From NCBI RefSeq assembly GCF_003269295.1, contig NZ_QLTT01000004.1:124001-188000 (forward strand): a stretch of 64,000 nucleotides of DNA, written 5' to 3'. Each line of letters starts with the position of its first letter. Within the stretch, counting starts at the first letter, position 1. The notes beneath the pieces are model-generated. The model saw only the letters and a program-made list of their open reading frames with translations, did not search any database and was not told the DNA's origin. A program made the translations under genes and the position numbers. This document shows, one piece after another, positions 7,620 through 16,231 of the stretch. Source of the DNA: Lentzea atacamensis. Its GTDB lineage: Bacteria; Actinomycetota; Actinomycetes; Mycobacteriales; Pseudonocardiaceae.

Positions 7620-8747
7620 TTGCGCATACGCACGCGCTTCGCCGTGCTCGCGGTGGCGTTGTCCACGGTCGCGAGCACGCTCGTCGTAGTTCCACCGGCC
7701 GGTGCCGACACAGTTGATCGCGGTGACGAACGCATGCGCGTTCTGACCGTGTGGCGCATGGGTGGCCCGGCCACTCGGGAGGCCGTTGCCGCCGCGCTCG
7801 TCGGCACGGACGCCGACGTCAAGGCGTTCCTGGACAACGGGTGGAACCGCGCCGCCGAGTCCGACGAACGCAGCCGCGTCGTCGAGATGCTCGAGAGCTC
7901 GGGCGTCTCCGTCAAGCAGGCTGCTCAGCGGGCGCTCGACGCCGGGAACCCGAGCAGCGTCAAGGAGTTCCTGCAGACCGGCTACGTCGCGCCGAACACG
8001 CAGGACCTCCGCATCCGCATCAACCAGATGATGGCCGTCGGCGGAGCCAACCTCCGCGCCGCGGGGCAGGCGGCGCTGGACGTGGGCACCGTGGAGGCCT
8101 ACCGCGCGTTCCTCGACAACGGCTGGCAGACGCCGGACACAGCGGACCAGCGCATCCGGGTCAACCAGCTCATGGCCGCCGGCGGCCAGAAGGTCAAGCA
8201 GAAGGCCCAGGAAGCGCTCGACCGGGGCACCTCCGAGGCCTACCAGCAGTTCTTCGACTACGAGTGGCCGACCGCTCAGGCCCGGGACCAGGAGACCGCC
8301 TCCATCGTCGAGAGCTGGGCCTGGCGCAACGCGGTGTCCCACGCGGCGGAGGAATCGGCCAAGATCGCGGAGACGCAGCGCCTGGCGAACCTCGGGTACG
8401 ACTTCGCGAAGAGCAAGTTCATCGAGGACGAGTACAAGGTCGCCGTGCTGCTCGAGCAGAAGTTCCGCCTGCAGCTCATGCGGTTCCCCGAGGTGAAGGG
8501 GCAGAAGAACCCGGACTGGATCGACGCGAACGGGCTCACCTACGACGCCGTCGGCCCGATTCCCACGCAGTTCTTCGACAAGCAGTGGCAGCTGGGGAAA
8601 ATCCAGGCGCAGATCAAGACGCACCTGGACAAGGCGGACATGGTCCCGTTCGACATCCGCGGCTTGACCCCCGATCAGGTGAAGCTGGTGGAGGCCGAGC
8701 TGAACAAGTACGACACACTTCGCGTGTTCATCATCCAGACGAGGTGA
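7620..8747 (+). CDS. secreted ALF-repeat protein with C-terminal CdiA-type (BECR-like) toxin domain
   Basis: About 375 aa from TTG 7620 (seven Gs just upstream); longer in-frame starts lack a ribosome site. Signal peptide at residues 1-32 (FAVLAVALSTVASTLVV to PPAGA). Then several ALF-type helical repeats (AALVGTDADVKAFLDNGW; ALDAGNPSSVKEFLQTGY; ALDVGTVEAYRAFLDNGW; ALDRGTSEAYQQFFDYEW), which are common in actinobacterial polymorphic toxins. The last 75 residues (GLTYDAVGPIPTQFFDKQW, then IKTHLDKADMVPFDIRGL and RVFIIQTR) resemble the BECR-fold nuclease tips of CdiA-type toxins. An unrelated small gene starts 4 bases later and is the likely immunity partner. The nuclease assignment is by resemblance. 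Confidence 0.7.
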   Translation: MRIRTRFAVLAVALSTVASTLVVVPPAGADTVDRGDERMRVLTVWRMGGPATREAVAAALVGTDADVKAFLDNGWNRAAESDERSRVVEMLESSGVSVKQAAQRALDAGNPSSVKEFLQTGYVAPNTQDLRIRINQMMAVGGANLRAAGQAALDVGTVEAYRAFLDNGWQTPDTADQRIRVNQLMAAGGQKVKQKAQEALDRGTSEAYQQFFDYEWPTAQARDQETASIVESWAWRNAVSHAAEESAKIAETQRLANLGYDFAKSKFIEDEYKVAVLLEQKFRLQLMRFPEVKGQKNPDWIDANGLTYDAVGPIPTQFFDKQWQLGKIQAQIKTHLDKADMVPFDIRGLTPDQVKLVEAELNKYDTLRVFIIQTR

Positions 8748-8751
8748 GGTC

Positions 8752-9093
8752 ATGTCGGCGATTTTCCTGATTGACCACGAGGACTCCGGCTTCGAGGAGG
8801 ACTGGGACGTCCCCCGAGGGATTTTCCTCTGGGTCCTCGACTTCATTGCGGACCACGTTCGTGACGAAGAGGTCGCAGTCACGATGAAGGACCTGGTGAA
8901 GGGTGGCTACGCGTACTTCGCGCTGTCGTTCTTCACGACGGAGCAGGCCGCCGAGATCGTGCGGGTCATTCGCGAGGAGCTGAAGGAGGCTGTCGACGCC
9001 GAGTTCCCGTCCACTGAGGACAAGAACGAGGGGTGGCAGTGGATGACGGCGGATCTGATCGACAAAGCTGGTCGCTGGGACAGGTCGTCCTGA
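8752..9093 (+). CDS. putative immunity protein for the upstream ALF-repeat toxin
   Basis: 113 aa, acidic, cytoplasmic, no signal peptide, no family recognised (starts SAIFLIDHEDSGFEEDWDVP). It begins 4 bases after the toxin stop with GAGGTGAGG upstream, the usual toxin-immunity arrangement. The role is inferred from position, size and acidity. Confidence 0.6.
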   Translation: MSAIFLIDHEDSGFEEDWDVPRGIFLWVLDFIADHVRDEEVAVTMKDLVKGGYAYFALSFFTTEQAAEIVRVIREELKEAVDAEFPSTEDKNEGWQWMTADLIDKAGRWDRSS

Positions 9094-9142
9094 GTGGACG
9101 CTGACGGAACCGTTACGGCAAAAGGGATCTGGGGGTATTGGG

Positions 9143-9670
9143 ATGAGATCGTGGTCGCGTGCGGTCACGGCCGTGTTGGCGGTCGGTGTGGTCGCGGTGA
9201 GTGGTGTGTGGGTGGCGAGTGCCGGCGAGTCGTCTGCTGCTGATGAGCAGCAGTCGTTGGTGGAGGATTTCGCGTATCCGGGTGCGGCGCGGATTTTGGC
9301 TGAGGACAATGTGAAGCTGGTGTCCGGTGACGGGCACATCGTGTATGCGCCGTGTGCTCAGCAGCCTGTGAACGGTATTGGTGTGATCGAGGTTCGGTCG
9401 ACCGATTTCTCGGTGGGTAAGAACGATGGTCTGGTGTGTTTCAAGGTTCTCGGCGACACGGGTTCGCTGGTGCTGTTGATTCCGGATGTGTTCGAGATTC
9501 GTGGTGATGGTTTCGGTAGCACGCCGGGTCACAAGGGTACGGCGGAGGTGAAGGCGCAGTCGGGTGAGTCGCGCACGGTTGTGTTGAATCCCAATGGTTC
9601 GCAGCAGGTGGGTATCGGTCGTCCGAACGGTGTTCCGGAGACCCTGCTCAAGCTCGAGGTCAAGCCGTGA
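9143..9670 (+). CDS. small secreted protein paired with trypsin-like gene
   Basis: 175 aa. Signal peptide AVTAVLAVGVVAVSGVWVAS at residues 7-26, then a mature region with QQSLVEDFAYPGAARILAED and VKLVSGDGHIVYAPC. It belongs to a family of short secreted actinobacterial proteins encoded just before secreted proteases or lectins; function unknown. Its GTGA stop overlaps the start of the trypsin remnant. Third-position use is richer in T than in neighbours (GTGTTG, GATTTT), a hint of different origin. A broken paralogue is at 10827-10979, again in front of a trypsin-like gene. Confidence 0.7.
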   Translation: MRSWSRAVTAVLAVGVVAVSGVWVASAGESSAADEQQSLVEDFAYPGAARILAEDNVKLVSGDGHIVYAPCAQQPVNGIGVIEVRSTDFSVGKNDGLVCFKVLGDTGSLVLLIPDVFEIRGDGFGSTPGHKGTAEVKAQSGESRTVVLNPNGSQQVGIGRPNGVPETLLKLEVKP

Positions 9671-10191
9671 GCGTGAGCAGAAAGGTCACGGTCGGCGCGC
9701 TCGCCGCGGTCGCACTGGCAGGCGGGCTCACCGCGTCGCCGTCGATGGCGCTGTCCGGCGGCACGGTGGTGCCCGACGGCGCCTACAAGTTCCTCGCGAA
9801 GCGTCGTCTCGCGGATCGCCGGCTTGCTGCGCAAGGTGATCGGCAAGTCGCCGGACGAGCTGCCGACGGGCTGTCTCCCGAACAGCTTCACCGGCGACAC
9901 CAGAGTGCTGATGGGCGACGGCAGTGCCAAACGCATCGCGGATGTCCGCCGGGGTGACGTCGTCAAGTCGATGAACCCGTTCAACGGCAACGTCGACACG
10001 GCCGCGGTGGGCCGCCCGATCACCGGCGAAGGCGCGCGGTGTACCGGGAGACCCTGGTCAAACCACCCCCGCCCAACCCCTTCTGGACCTGGCGGGAGCT
10101 GGACGCCATGCACGAGGCCGAGATCCTCGGCCACGTCGACTTCTACTACGGGGGCGTGAAGCAACCGAACCCGTACGCCAAACCGGCTTGA
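9667..10191 (+). pseudogene. trypsin signal/N-terminus joined out of frame to a PT-HINT polymorphic-toxin remnant
   Basis: GTG 9667 opens a signal peptide and the start of a trypsin-like protein (TASPSMALSGGTVVPDGAYKFLAK) that stops making sense near 9798. A second frame then encodes VVSRIAGLLRKVIGKSPDEL and GCLPNSFTGDTRVLMGDGSA, the start of a pretoxin HINT autoprotease domain, continuing KRIADVRRGDVV to ITGEG. A third frame from about 10037 (VYRETLVKPPPPNPFW to VDFYYGGVKQPNPY) is a toxin C-terminus ending at TGA 10191. Most of the HINT domain is missing. The three frames cannot be translated as one protein. Confidence 0.72.
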
Positions 10192-10216
10192 CCCGTGTGT
10201 CAGGGAGGATGACGAA

Positions 10217-10573
10217 GTGCGGACGAACCCTTTTCCGCTGAGGCTGCCGCGGCACTTCTTCCTGCGAGCGTACTCGGCTGAGTCGACCACGATTGCCTTC
10301 CGCTCGGAGAAGAGCGGCACGGAGTTCACCCAGGCGGACATGCTCTTCGAGGAAGTCGTCGAGATGTTCGTCCGTCCGGTTCTGAACGACGTCACGGTCA
10401 GCCTGATCGAGGGCGGTTACTCGCTGTCCACACCGGACTTCCCAGACGGGTACGTGCTCTGCAAGCGGTTCCACTACGCCGAGGACGACGTGGAGGACTG
10501 GAGCACGTTCGACGTGCTGGCGCCCAAGAGGCCGGGGTACAGGAGGATCTACCACCCGAGTCCGGGGCCGTAG
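10217..10573 (+). CDS. putative orphan immunity protein
   Basis: 118 aa from GTG 10217 with GGGAGGA 10 bases upstream. Cytoplasmic, acidic (RSEKSGTEFTQADMLFEEVVE; FHYAEDDVEDWSTFDVL), no family recognised. It lies 25 bases after the end of the toxin remnant, where an immunity gene is expected. It looks intact although its toxin is broken; such orphans can persist to protect against kin toxins. Function inferred from position. Confidence 0.55.
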   Translation: MRTNPFPLRLPRHFFLRAYSAESTTIAFRSEKSGTEFTQADMLFEEVVEMFVRPVLNDVTVSLIEGGYSLSTPDFPDGYVLCKRFHYAEDDVEDWSTFDVLAPKRPGYRRIYHPSPGP

Positions 10574-10826
10574 TTCCGTTGCGCGACAAGCATCGCCCCC
10601 AGGTGGGCCGGTGGGACGGCATGGTCTCAGCGGCCCACTCGGGGCCGCCCTCGACTGGGCAGGACTTCGTTACACCTTGTGGTGCACGTCATGATGACTT
10701 GGTTTTGGGGGGCTGGTACCGCATGATCTGCGTTGACGTCTGGCCTGGGGGCTCGGCGTGTCTGGGGTTGCGTTTCGCGTGAAGCGGTGTGATTCGCCGC
10801 GCGGGCGCCTGATGGGGAGGTCACGA

Positions 10827-10979
10827 GTGAGAGCTCGTTCTCGCATGCTCGTTCTGGGGGCGCTCGGTGCTGCCGGAGCACTACGTTTCAGTTCGTTCGT
10901 CACCTTCGGCGGCGGGGCTTCCGCACTGGCTGAGGATCTGCAGCCGAGGTTGATGGAGGACTTCGATGCGACCCGGTAA
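10827..10979 (+). CDS. truncated paralogue of the 9143-9670 small secreted protein
   Basis: 50 aa from GTG 10827 (GGGGAGG 7 bases upstream). Signal-like segment MLVLGALGAAGALRFSSFV, then ASALAEDLQPRLMEDFDATR, which aligns with SSAADEQQSLVEDFAYPGA of the longer paralogue and then stops. The last 14 bases overlap the start of the trypsin-like gene, keeping translational coupling although most of the mature domain is lost. The 253 bases before it (10574-10826) hold no convincing gene. Confidence 0.5.
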   Translation: MRARSRMLVLGALGAAGALRFSSFVTFGGGASALAEDLQPRLMEDFDATR

Positions 10980-12075
10980 GCGCATCAGCGCGATCGCGCT
11001 GACCTTCGTCGCCGCGGCGACGTTCGTGATCCCGGCTTCCGCGGTCGTCGGCGGAGCCCCGGTGTCCGAGGGCACGCACACGTTCATCGCGAAGATCGAC
11101 GTGGGTAACCGTGAGCGCACTTGCACGGGCGCGCTCGTCGATCCGTTCTGGGTCGTCACGGCCAAGAGCTGTGTCGCGGGCACTTCGAGCAAGATCGTCG
11201 CGACCGTTGGCCGCACGAACGTGGCGCAGACCTCCGGCGTCACCCGTGACGTGAAGGCGGTCGTGCCGCGTGAGGACCGGGACCTCGCGCTGCTCAAGCT
11301 CCAGTACCCGATCATGGAGATCGCTCCGGTCAAGGTCGGCACGGCCGCTGCGGGCGAGACGGTGCAGGTCCCCGGCTTCGGGCACACCAGCACCGGCTGG
11401 ACGACCGAGCAGCTGTACCAGGCCGCGTTCGCCGTCGACTCCTCAGCCACCACCAGCTTCGCCATCACCGGCGCGTCGAAGGGCTTGTGCCGCGGGGACG
11501 CGGGTGCACCGCTGCTCAACGCGCGCAACGAGATCGTCGGCGTCGGGAGCACTTCGTGGCAGGGCGGATGCTTTGGCGTCTCCGAGACGCGCACGGGTGC
11601 GACCGGTAGCCGTTACGACAACATCGGCGACTGGGTGAAGACGCACGTCTCGCGGACGGTGATGTTGCAGAACAACTTCAACAAGCGCTGCATGCTGCAC
11701 TGGTCCGGCAACATCGCCGACGGCTCGCCGGTGACGCAGTTCGACTGCGAGCCGCGGTACTACGACCAGGCGTGGACGATGAAGCCGGTCAGCGGTGGCT
11801 TCCAGCTGCGCAACGGTGTCTCGGACCGGTGCGTGTCCGCTCGCACGTCGAACGACACCTTTGGCACTGAGGTCTGGGCCAAGGACTGCGCGGACACCGA
11901 CACGCTGCAGAAGTGGCAGGTCAACAAGGTCACGGGCGGAACGCAGCTGCGCAACGTCCAAACCGGACTCTGCCTCGCCGTGTGGCACGGCACACCGAAC
12001 AACGGCGCGCCGGTGACCGAGCAGGTCTGCGAGCCGGCCTACATCGACCAGGTGTGGACCGAGCTGCCTGTGTAG
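10966..12075 (+). CDS. secreted trypsin-fold pseudoprotease with ricin-type lectin domain
   Basis: 369 aa. Signal peptide at residues 1-26 (AIALTFVAAATFVIPASA), then the S1 domain beginning VVGGAPVSEG. The catalytic Asp is present (DRDLALLKL), but the His motif TAAHC reads TAKSC and the Ser motif GDSGGP reads GDAGAP, so two of three catalytic residues are gone. Residues about 225-369 form a ricin B-type beta-trefoil with QxW-type repeats (DQAWTM, LQKWQV, DQVWTE). It should be secreted and bind carbohydrate but not cleave peptide bonds. Coupled to the truncated small secreted protein upstream. A strong terminator follows. Confidence 0.88.
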   Translation: MRPGKRISAIALTFVAAATFVIPASAVVGGAPVSEGTHTFIAKIDVGNRERTCTGALVDPFWVVTAKSCVAGTSSKIVATVGRTNVAQTSGVTRDVKAVVPREDRDLALLKLQYPIMEIAPVKVGTAAAGETVQVPGFGHTSTGWTTEQLYQAAFAVDSSATTSFAITGASKGLCRGDAGAPLLNARNEIVGVGSTSWQGGCFGVSETRTGATGSRYDNIGDWVKTHVSRTVMLQNNFNKRCMLHWSGNIADGSPVTQFDCEPRYYDQAWTMKPVSGGFQLRNGVSDRCVSARTSNDTFGTEVWAKDCADTDTLQKWQVNKVTGGTQLRNVQTGLCLAVWHGTPNNGAPVTEQVCEPAYIDQVWTELPV

Positions 12076-12086
12076 TCAACCGAGTT

Positions 12087-12136
12087 CGAAAACACCTGAG
12101 GCCGACTGCGAACGCGGTCGGCCTCAGGTGTTTTCG
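12087..12136. terminator. strong, probably bidirectional terminator hairpin
   Basis: Perfect 20-bp inverted repeat (12087-12106 with 12117-12136), 10-nt loop, A-rich on one side and TTTTCG on the other. It separates the rightward trypsin-like gene from the leftward aldehyde dehydrogenase operon. The next 160 bases (to 12300) hold nothing I recognise. Confidence 0.88.
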
Positions 12137-12300
12137 TTGCCGTGGCTACTCGGTGGCGAGCCGCTCTTACGCCCGTGAGAGCACCCGCGAACAACCCGGT
12201 GTCGGTGCTCAGGTAGCCGCCGGCGGGCCGAGATCGTGACCAGTCGGACGTCACCGAGCACGTTCCAGCCGACGCCGTCGAGAAAGCGCTGGTTGTGCGG

Positions 12301-13689
12301 TCAGTGGGCGATCATCACGTGCTTGACGCGCGTGTAGTCCTCCAGCCCGTGCATCGAGAGGTCCTTGCCGTAGCCCGAGGCGCCGAACCCGCCGTGCGGC
12401 ATCTCGGACGCCACGAGGCCGTGCGTGTTGACCCACACGATGCCGAAGTCGAGCCGCGTCGTCAGCGCCGCGACCCGGCTCGTGTCGCGGGTCCAGATCG
12501 ACGAAGCGAGGCCTTGCGGCACACCGTTGGCCAGCTCGACCGCCTCGTCGTCGGAGCCGAACGACTGCACCGTGATCACCGGTGCGAACGGTTCCTCCTG
12601 CACCAGCTCGTCCTCCTGAGCGAGCCCGGAGATCACGGTGGGCTCCAGGAAGAATCCGGTCGTACCGTGCCGCTTCCCTCCACAGTGGACCGTGGCGGAC
12701 GACCTGCCGAGCATCGCGAGCACGCGGTCCAGCTGCGCCGCGCTGTTCAGCGGGCCGAAGTCGGTGCCGGGAACCTGCGCCGACGCGGCCTTCACCAGCG
12801 CCGCGACAAACTCGTCGTGCACCGCCGAATGCACCAGCACGCGCGTGGCGGCCGTGCAGTCCTGGCCCGCGTTGTAGAAGGCGGCGCCCACGATGCCCTC
12901 GGCGGCGGAAGCGACGTCCACGTCGTCGAACACCAGAACCGGCGCGTTGCCACCGAGTTCGAGGTGCGTGCGCTTCACGGTCGCGGCGGCGCTGCGGGCC
13001 ACCTCGACGCCGGCGCGGGTGGAGCCCGTCAGCGAGACCATCGCCGGGGCGGGATGCTCGACCAGCAACCGGCCGGTGTCGCGGTCGCCCAGCACCACGT
13101 TGAACACACCGGCGGGCAGCACCCGAGCGGCGAGAGACGCGAGCAGCACGGTGGACGACGGCGTGGTGTCGGCGGGTTTGACCACGACGGTGTTGCCCGC
13201 CGCCAGTGCCGGGGCGATCTTCCACACGGCCATCATCAGCGGGTAGTTCCACGGCGTGATCTGCGCGATCACACCCACCGGCTCGCGACGCTGGTACGAG
13301 GTGGCGCCGGAGACGTACTCACCCGCGGCGGCGGTGCCCAGCGCACGGGCGGCACCGGCGAAGAACCGGATCTGGTCCACGCACTGCGGGATCTCCTCGC
13401 CCAGCACGACCGCGCGGATCTTGCCGGTCTCCCGGATCTCCGCGTCGGCCACCGCTTCGGCGTTGGCTTCGAGGAGGTCGGCGAGCTTCAGCAACGCCAG
13501 CTGGCGTTCGCCGGGCGTGGTGCGCGACCAGGTGGGAAAGGCATCGGCCGCGGCCTGGACGGCGGCGTCGACCTCGGCGGCACGGGAGACGACGGCGCGG
13601 CCGAACTCCTCGCCGGCGGCGGGATCGACCAGCGGCGAGGTCTCGTCGGCGGAAACAGCCGTGCCGTTGATGAAGTTCGCGACGATCAC
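12301..13689 (-). CDS. NAD(P)-dependent aldehyde dehydrogenase (amino/guanidinobutyraldehyde type)
   Basis: 462 aa, complete ALDH fold. ITPWNYPLMMAVWKIAPALAA and NTVVVKP form the cofactor site; general base Glu is in LELGGNAP (about residue 250) and the nucleophile Cys in NAGQDCTA (about 285). It resembles gamma-aminobutyraldehyde dehydrogenases. GTG 13689 overlaps the upstream stop as GTGA. It is the last gene of a symporter-ureohydrolase-ThDP enzyme operon, and the likely job is oxidation of 4-guanidinobutyraldehyde or 4-aminobutyraldehyde. A diverged copy of its last 49 codons sits at 7074-7221. Confidence 0.87.
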   Translation of the reverse strand: MIVANFINGTAVSADETSPLVDPAAGEEFGRAVVSRAAEVDAAVQAAADAFPTWSRTTPGERQLALLKLADLLEANAEAVADAEIRETGKIRAVVLGEEIPQCVDQIRFFAGAARALGTAAAGEYVSGATSYQRREPVGVIAQITPWNYPLMMAVWKIAPALAAGNTVVVKPADTTPSSTVLLASLAARVLPAGVFNVVLGDRDTGRLLVEHPAPAMVSLTGSTRAGVEVARSAAATVKRTHLELGGNAPVLVFDDVDVASAAEGIVGAAFYNAGQDCTAATRVLVHSAVHDEFVAALVKAASAQVPGTDFGPLNSAAQLDRVLAMLGRSSATVHCGGKRHGTTGFFLEPTVISGLAQEDELVQEEPFAPVITVQSFGSDDEAVELANGVPQGLASSIWTRDTSRVAALTTRLDFGIVWVNTHGLVASEMPHGGFGASGYGKDLSMHGLEDYTRVKHVMIAH

Positions 13690-15296
13690 GTGTGCTCCAG
13701 GTGCGTGGGGGCGAACATGCGCAACACCGCGGGCAGCACCACCACGTGCGGACCGTCCCCGGCGAAGGCCTTGGCGAGATCTTCGCGCAGCGACTCGGGC
13801 GTGCTGCGGGTGGCGGGCACCCCGAACGCGCCGGCGAGCGCCACGAAGTCGGGCCTGGCCAGCTCGGTGGCGGTGGCCTGGCCGAACACGTCGGTCATGT
13901 ACTCGCGCAGGATGCCGTAGCCGCCGTCGTCGACGATCAGCCACACCACCCGCGAACCGTGCTGGGCGGCAACGGCCAGCTCCGAGATCCCGTACATCGC
14001 GCCGCCGTCACCGGACACCGCCAGCACGGGCCCGTCGACGGCCGCCGCGACGCCCAGCGCGGCCGGGAAGCCGTAACCCAGACCACCGGCACCCTGGGCG
14101 GAGAACTGCGCGCCACCGCGCGGATCCCACGCCGACCAGGCCCAGTAGGCGAGGATCGTCATGTCCCAGCAGGTGGGTGTGCCGTCCGGGACCGCCGACC
14201 GCAGCGCCGACAGCACCTGCTGCTCCAGCTCCAGGTCCTGCGCCGCCAGCCGCGCCCGCACCAGCTCCAGCAACCGGCTGACCAGCGACTCCGAGGCGCC
14301 GTCCGCAGCGCGCGCGGTCACGCCGGAAGTCAAGGCGCGCAACGCGTGCCGGGCATCGGCGTGGATGCCGAGCGCCGGGTAGTTCGACTCCAGCTTGCCC
14401 AGGTCGGCCTCGATCTGGACGACCTTCCCCGCCGGGCGGAACGTGCGGTAGTTGGTGGACAGCTCGCCCAGCCCGGAGCCCACGACGAGCAGCACGTCGG
14501 CGGAGGCGAGGAACTCGGTGGTGTGCCAGTCCTCCAGCCACGACCGCGCGGAAAGCGGGTGCTCCCAAGGGAAGCTGCCCTTGCCGCCGAACGTCGTCAC
14601 GACCGGTGCCCGCAGCTTCTCGGCCAGCTCCAGCAACTCGTCCGACGCCCTGACCGCACCGCCACCGGCGAGAATCACCGGCCGGGAAGCCCCGTCCAGC
14701 AACCGGACGGCCTCCGCGACGAGCTCCGGCCGCGGGTACAACTCCCGCGCGGACCAGGAAACCGACGTCACCGGCGGCACCGTGGCCGGCCCGAGCAGCA
14801 CGTCCTGCGGAATCTCCACCCACACCGGCCCGAACGGCGCGGTCAGCGCGATCTCCCACGCCTCGGCCAGCGCTGACGGGATCTGCGACACGTGCCGCAC
14901 GACCCGCGCGTGCTTCACCACGTCCCGGAACGACGCCAGCTGATCGGTGAGTTCGTGCAGGTACCCGCCCCGCACCCCGCCCAGCCCGGCGGAAGGGATC
15001 TGCGACGAGATCCCCAGCACCGGCGCCGACGCGGCCGCGGACTCCTGCAGCCCGGCCAGGGTCTGCAACGCGCCGGGCCCGGTCGACACCAGCAACGGCG
15101 TCACCGAACCGGTGATCCGCGCGTGTCCGTCGGCGGCGAAGGCGGCGTTGACCTCGGTCCGTGAGCCGACGTACCGCAGGTCGGAGCGGCGAAGCGCGTC
15201 GAAGAGCCCGAGGGCGTGCTGGCCGGGGATGCCGAACACGGTGTGGGCGCCGAGTGCTTCGAGCGTCTCGACGACGACGTCACCGCCGGTCCTCAC
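13686..15296 (-). CDS. thiamine-diphosphate-dependent decarboxylase (2-ketoarginine decarboxylase-like)
   Basis: 536 aa with three ThDP domains. N-terminal PYR domain with catalytic Glu in [17 protein letters not shown] (about residue 50); central domain [14 protein letters not shown]-terminal PP domain with ThDP motif [18 protein letters not shown] and [13 protein letters not shown] 15296 follows AAGGAGG and overlaps the ureohydrolase stop (GTGA). Acetolactate synthase-like enzymes act on many keto acids. Next to a ureohydrolase and an aldehyde dehydrogenase, decarboxylation of 2-ketoarginine to 4-guanidinobutyraldehyde (AruI reaction) is the most coherent reading, but that is inference. Confidence 0.8.
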   Translation of the reverse strand: MRTGGDVVVETLEALGAHTVFGIPGQHALGLFDALRRSDLRYVGSRTEVNAAFAADGHARITGSVTPLLVSTGPGALQTLAGLQESAAASAPVLGISSQIPSAGLGGVRGGYLHELTDQLASFRDVVKHARVVRHVSQIPSALAEAWEIALTAPFGPVWVEIPQDVLLGPATVPPVTSVSWSARELYPRPELVAEAVRLLDGASRPVILAGGGAVRASDELLELAEKLRAPVVTTFGGKGSFPWEHPLSARSWLEDWHTTEFLASADVLLVVGSGLGELSTNYRTFRPAGKVVQIEADLGKLESNYPALGIHADARHALRALTSGVTARAADGASESLVSRLLELVRARLAAQDLELEQQVLSALRSAVPDGTPTCWDMTILAYWAWSAWDPRGGAQFSAQGAGGLGYGFPAALGVAAAVDGPVLAVSGDGGAMYGISELAVAAQHGSRVVWLIVDDGGYGILREYMTDVFGQATATELARPDFVALAGAFGVPATRSTPESLREDLAKAFAGDGPHVVVLPAVLRMFAPTHLEHT

Positions 15297-16231
15297 AAAC
15301 CCTCCTTCAGCGCCAGCAAACTCACCAAGTCGTAGGCGAGGTGCGAAGCCGCCACCGACGTGATGTCCGCGTGGTCGTAGGCGGGCGCCACTTCGACCAC
15401 GTCCGCGCCCACGAGGTTCAGCCCCCGCAGCCCGCGCACGATCTCCAGCAGCTCCCGCGACGTCATCCCACCGGCCTCGGGCGTCCCGGTACCGGGGGCG
15501 TGCGCCGGATCCAGCACGTCGATGTCGATCGACACGTACAACGGCCGCGACCCGATCCGCTGCCGCAACGCGTCCACGGTCTCGTCGACGCCACGCCGCA
15601 TCACGTCGGACGAGGTGACGATCCCGAACCCGAGCCGCCGGTCGTCCTCCAGATCCTTCTTGCCGTACAACGGGCCCCGCGTGCCGACGTGCGAGATCGC
15701 CTCGGTGTCGAGGATGCCTTCCTCCACCGCGCGCCGGAACGGTGTCCCGTGCGTGAACGGCTCGCCGAAGTAGGTGTCCCACGTGTCGAGGTGCGCGTCG
15801 AAGTGCAGCAGCGCCACCGGGCCGTGGATCCGCGACACCGCCCGCAGCAACGGCAGCGCGATCGTGTGGTCACCGCCGATCGTCACCAGCCGCGTGCCCT
15901 CGCGCTGCAGTTCGGAAGCGGCACCCTCGATCGTTTCGATGGCCTCGCCGATGTGGAACGGGTTCACCGGGATGTCCCCGCCGTCCGCGACCTGGACGCG
16001 TTCGAACGGCGACACGTCCAGACCGGGGTTGTAGGGCCGCAGCAGCCGGGAGGCCTCCCGCACGGCCGTGGGCGCGAACCTCGCTCCCGGCCGGTACGAG
16101 ACGCCGGTGTCGAACGGGACTCCCACCACCGCGACGTCCGCGTGCGCCACCTGGTCGAGGCGCGGCAGCCGGGCGAAGGTCGCCGGTCCCGCGTAGCGCG
16201 GGACCTGGGAGGAGTCGACGGGGCCGATCAT
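15293..16231 (-). CDS. ureohydrolase: agmatinase or guanidinobutyrase
   Basis: 312 aa, arginase/agmatinase family. All Mn2+ motifs are visible: [10 protein letters not shown] (about residue 120), [14 protein letters not shown], and [20 protein letters not shown]. Length and N-terminus ([17 protein letters not shown]) fit agmatinase/guanidinobutyrase rather than arginase. Product would be urea plus putrescine or GABA. It overlaps the symporter by ATGA and the ThDP gene by GTGA. With a ketoarginine-type decarboxylase and an aldehyde dehydrogenase present, guanidinobutyrase (GbuA) is favoured; agmatinase (SpeB) cannot be excluded. Confidence 0.88.
   Translation of the reverse strand: MIGPVDSSQVPRYAGPATFARLPRLDQVAHADVAVVGVPFDTGVSYRPGARFAPTAVREASRLLRPYNPGLDVSPFERVQVADGGDIPVNPFHIGEAIETIEGAASELQREGTRLVTIGGDHTIALPLLRAVSRIHGPVALLHFDAHLDTWDTYFGEPFTHGTPFRRAVEEGILDTEAISHVGTRGPLYGKKDLEDDRRLGFGIVTSSDVMRRGVDETVDALRQRIGSRPLYVSIDIDVLDPAHAPGTGTPEAGGMTSRELLEIVRGLRGLNLVGADVVEVAPAYDHADITSVAASHLAYDLVSLLALKEGL

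Noticed and set aside
10579-10782. 67-aa plus-strand frame between the orphan immunity gene and the trypsin pair
   Set aside because: No ribosome site or domain and irregular codon use; not supported as a gene.
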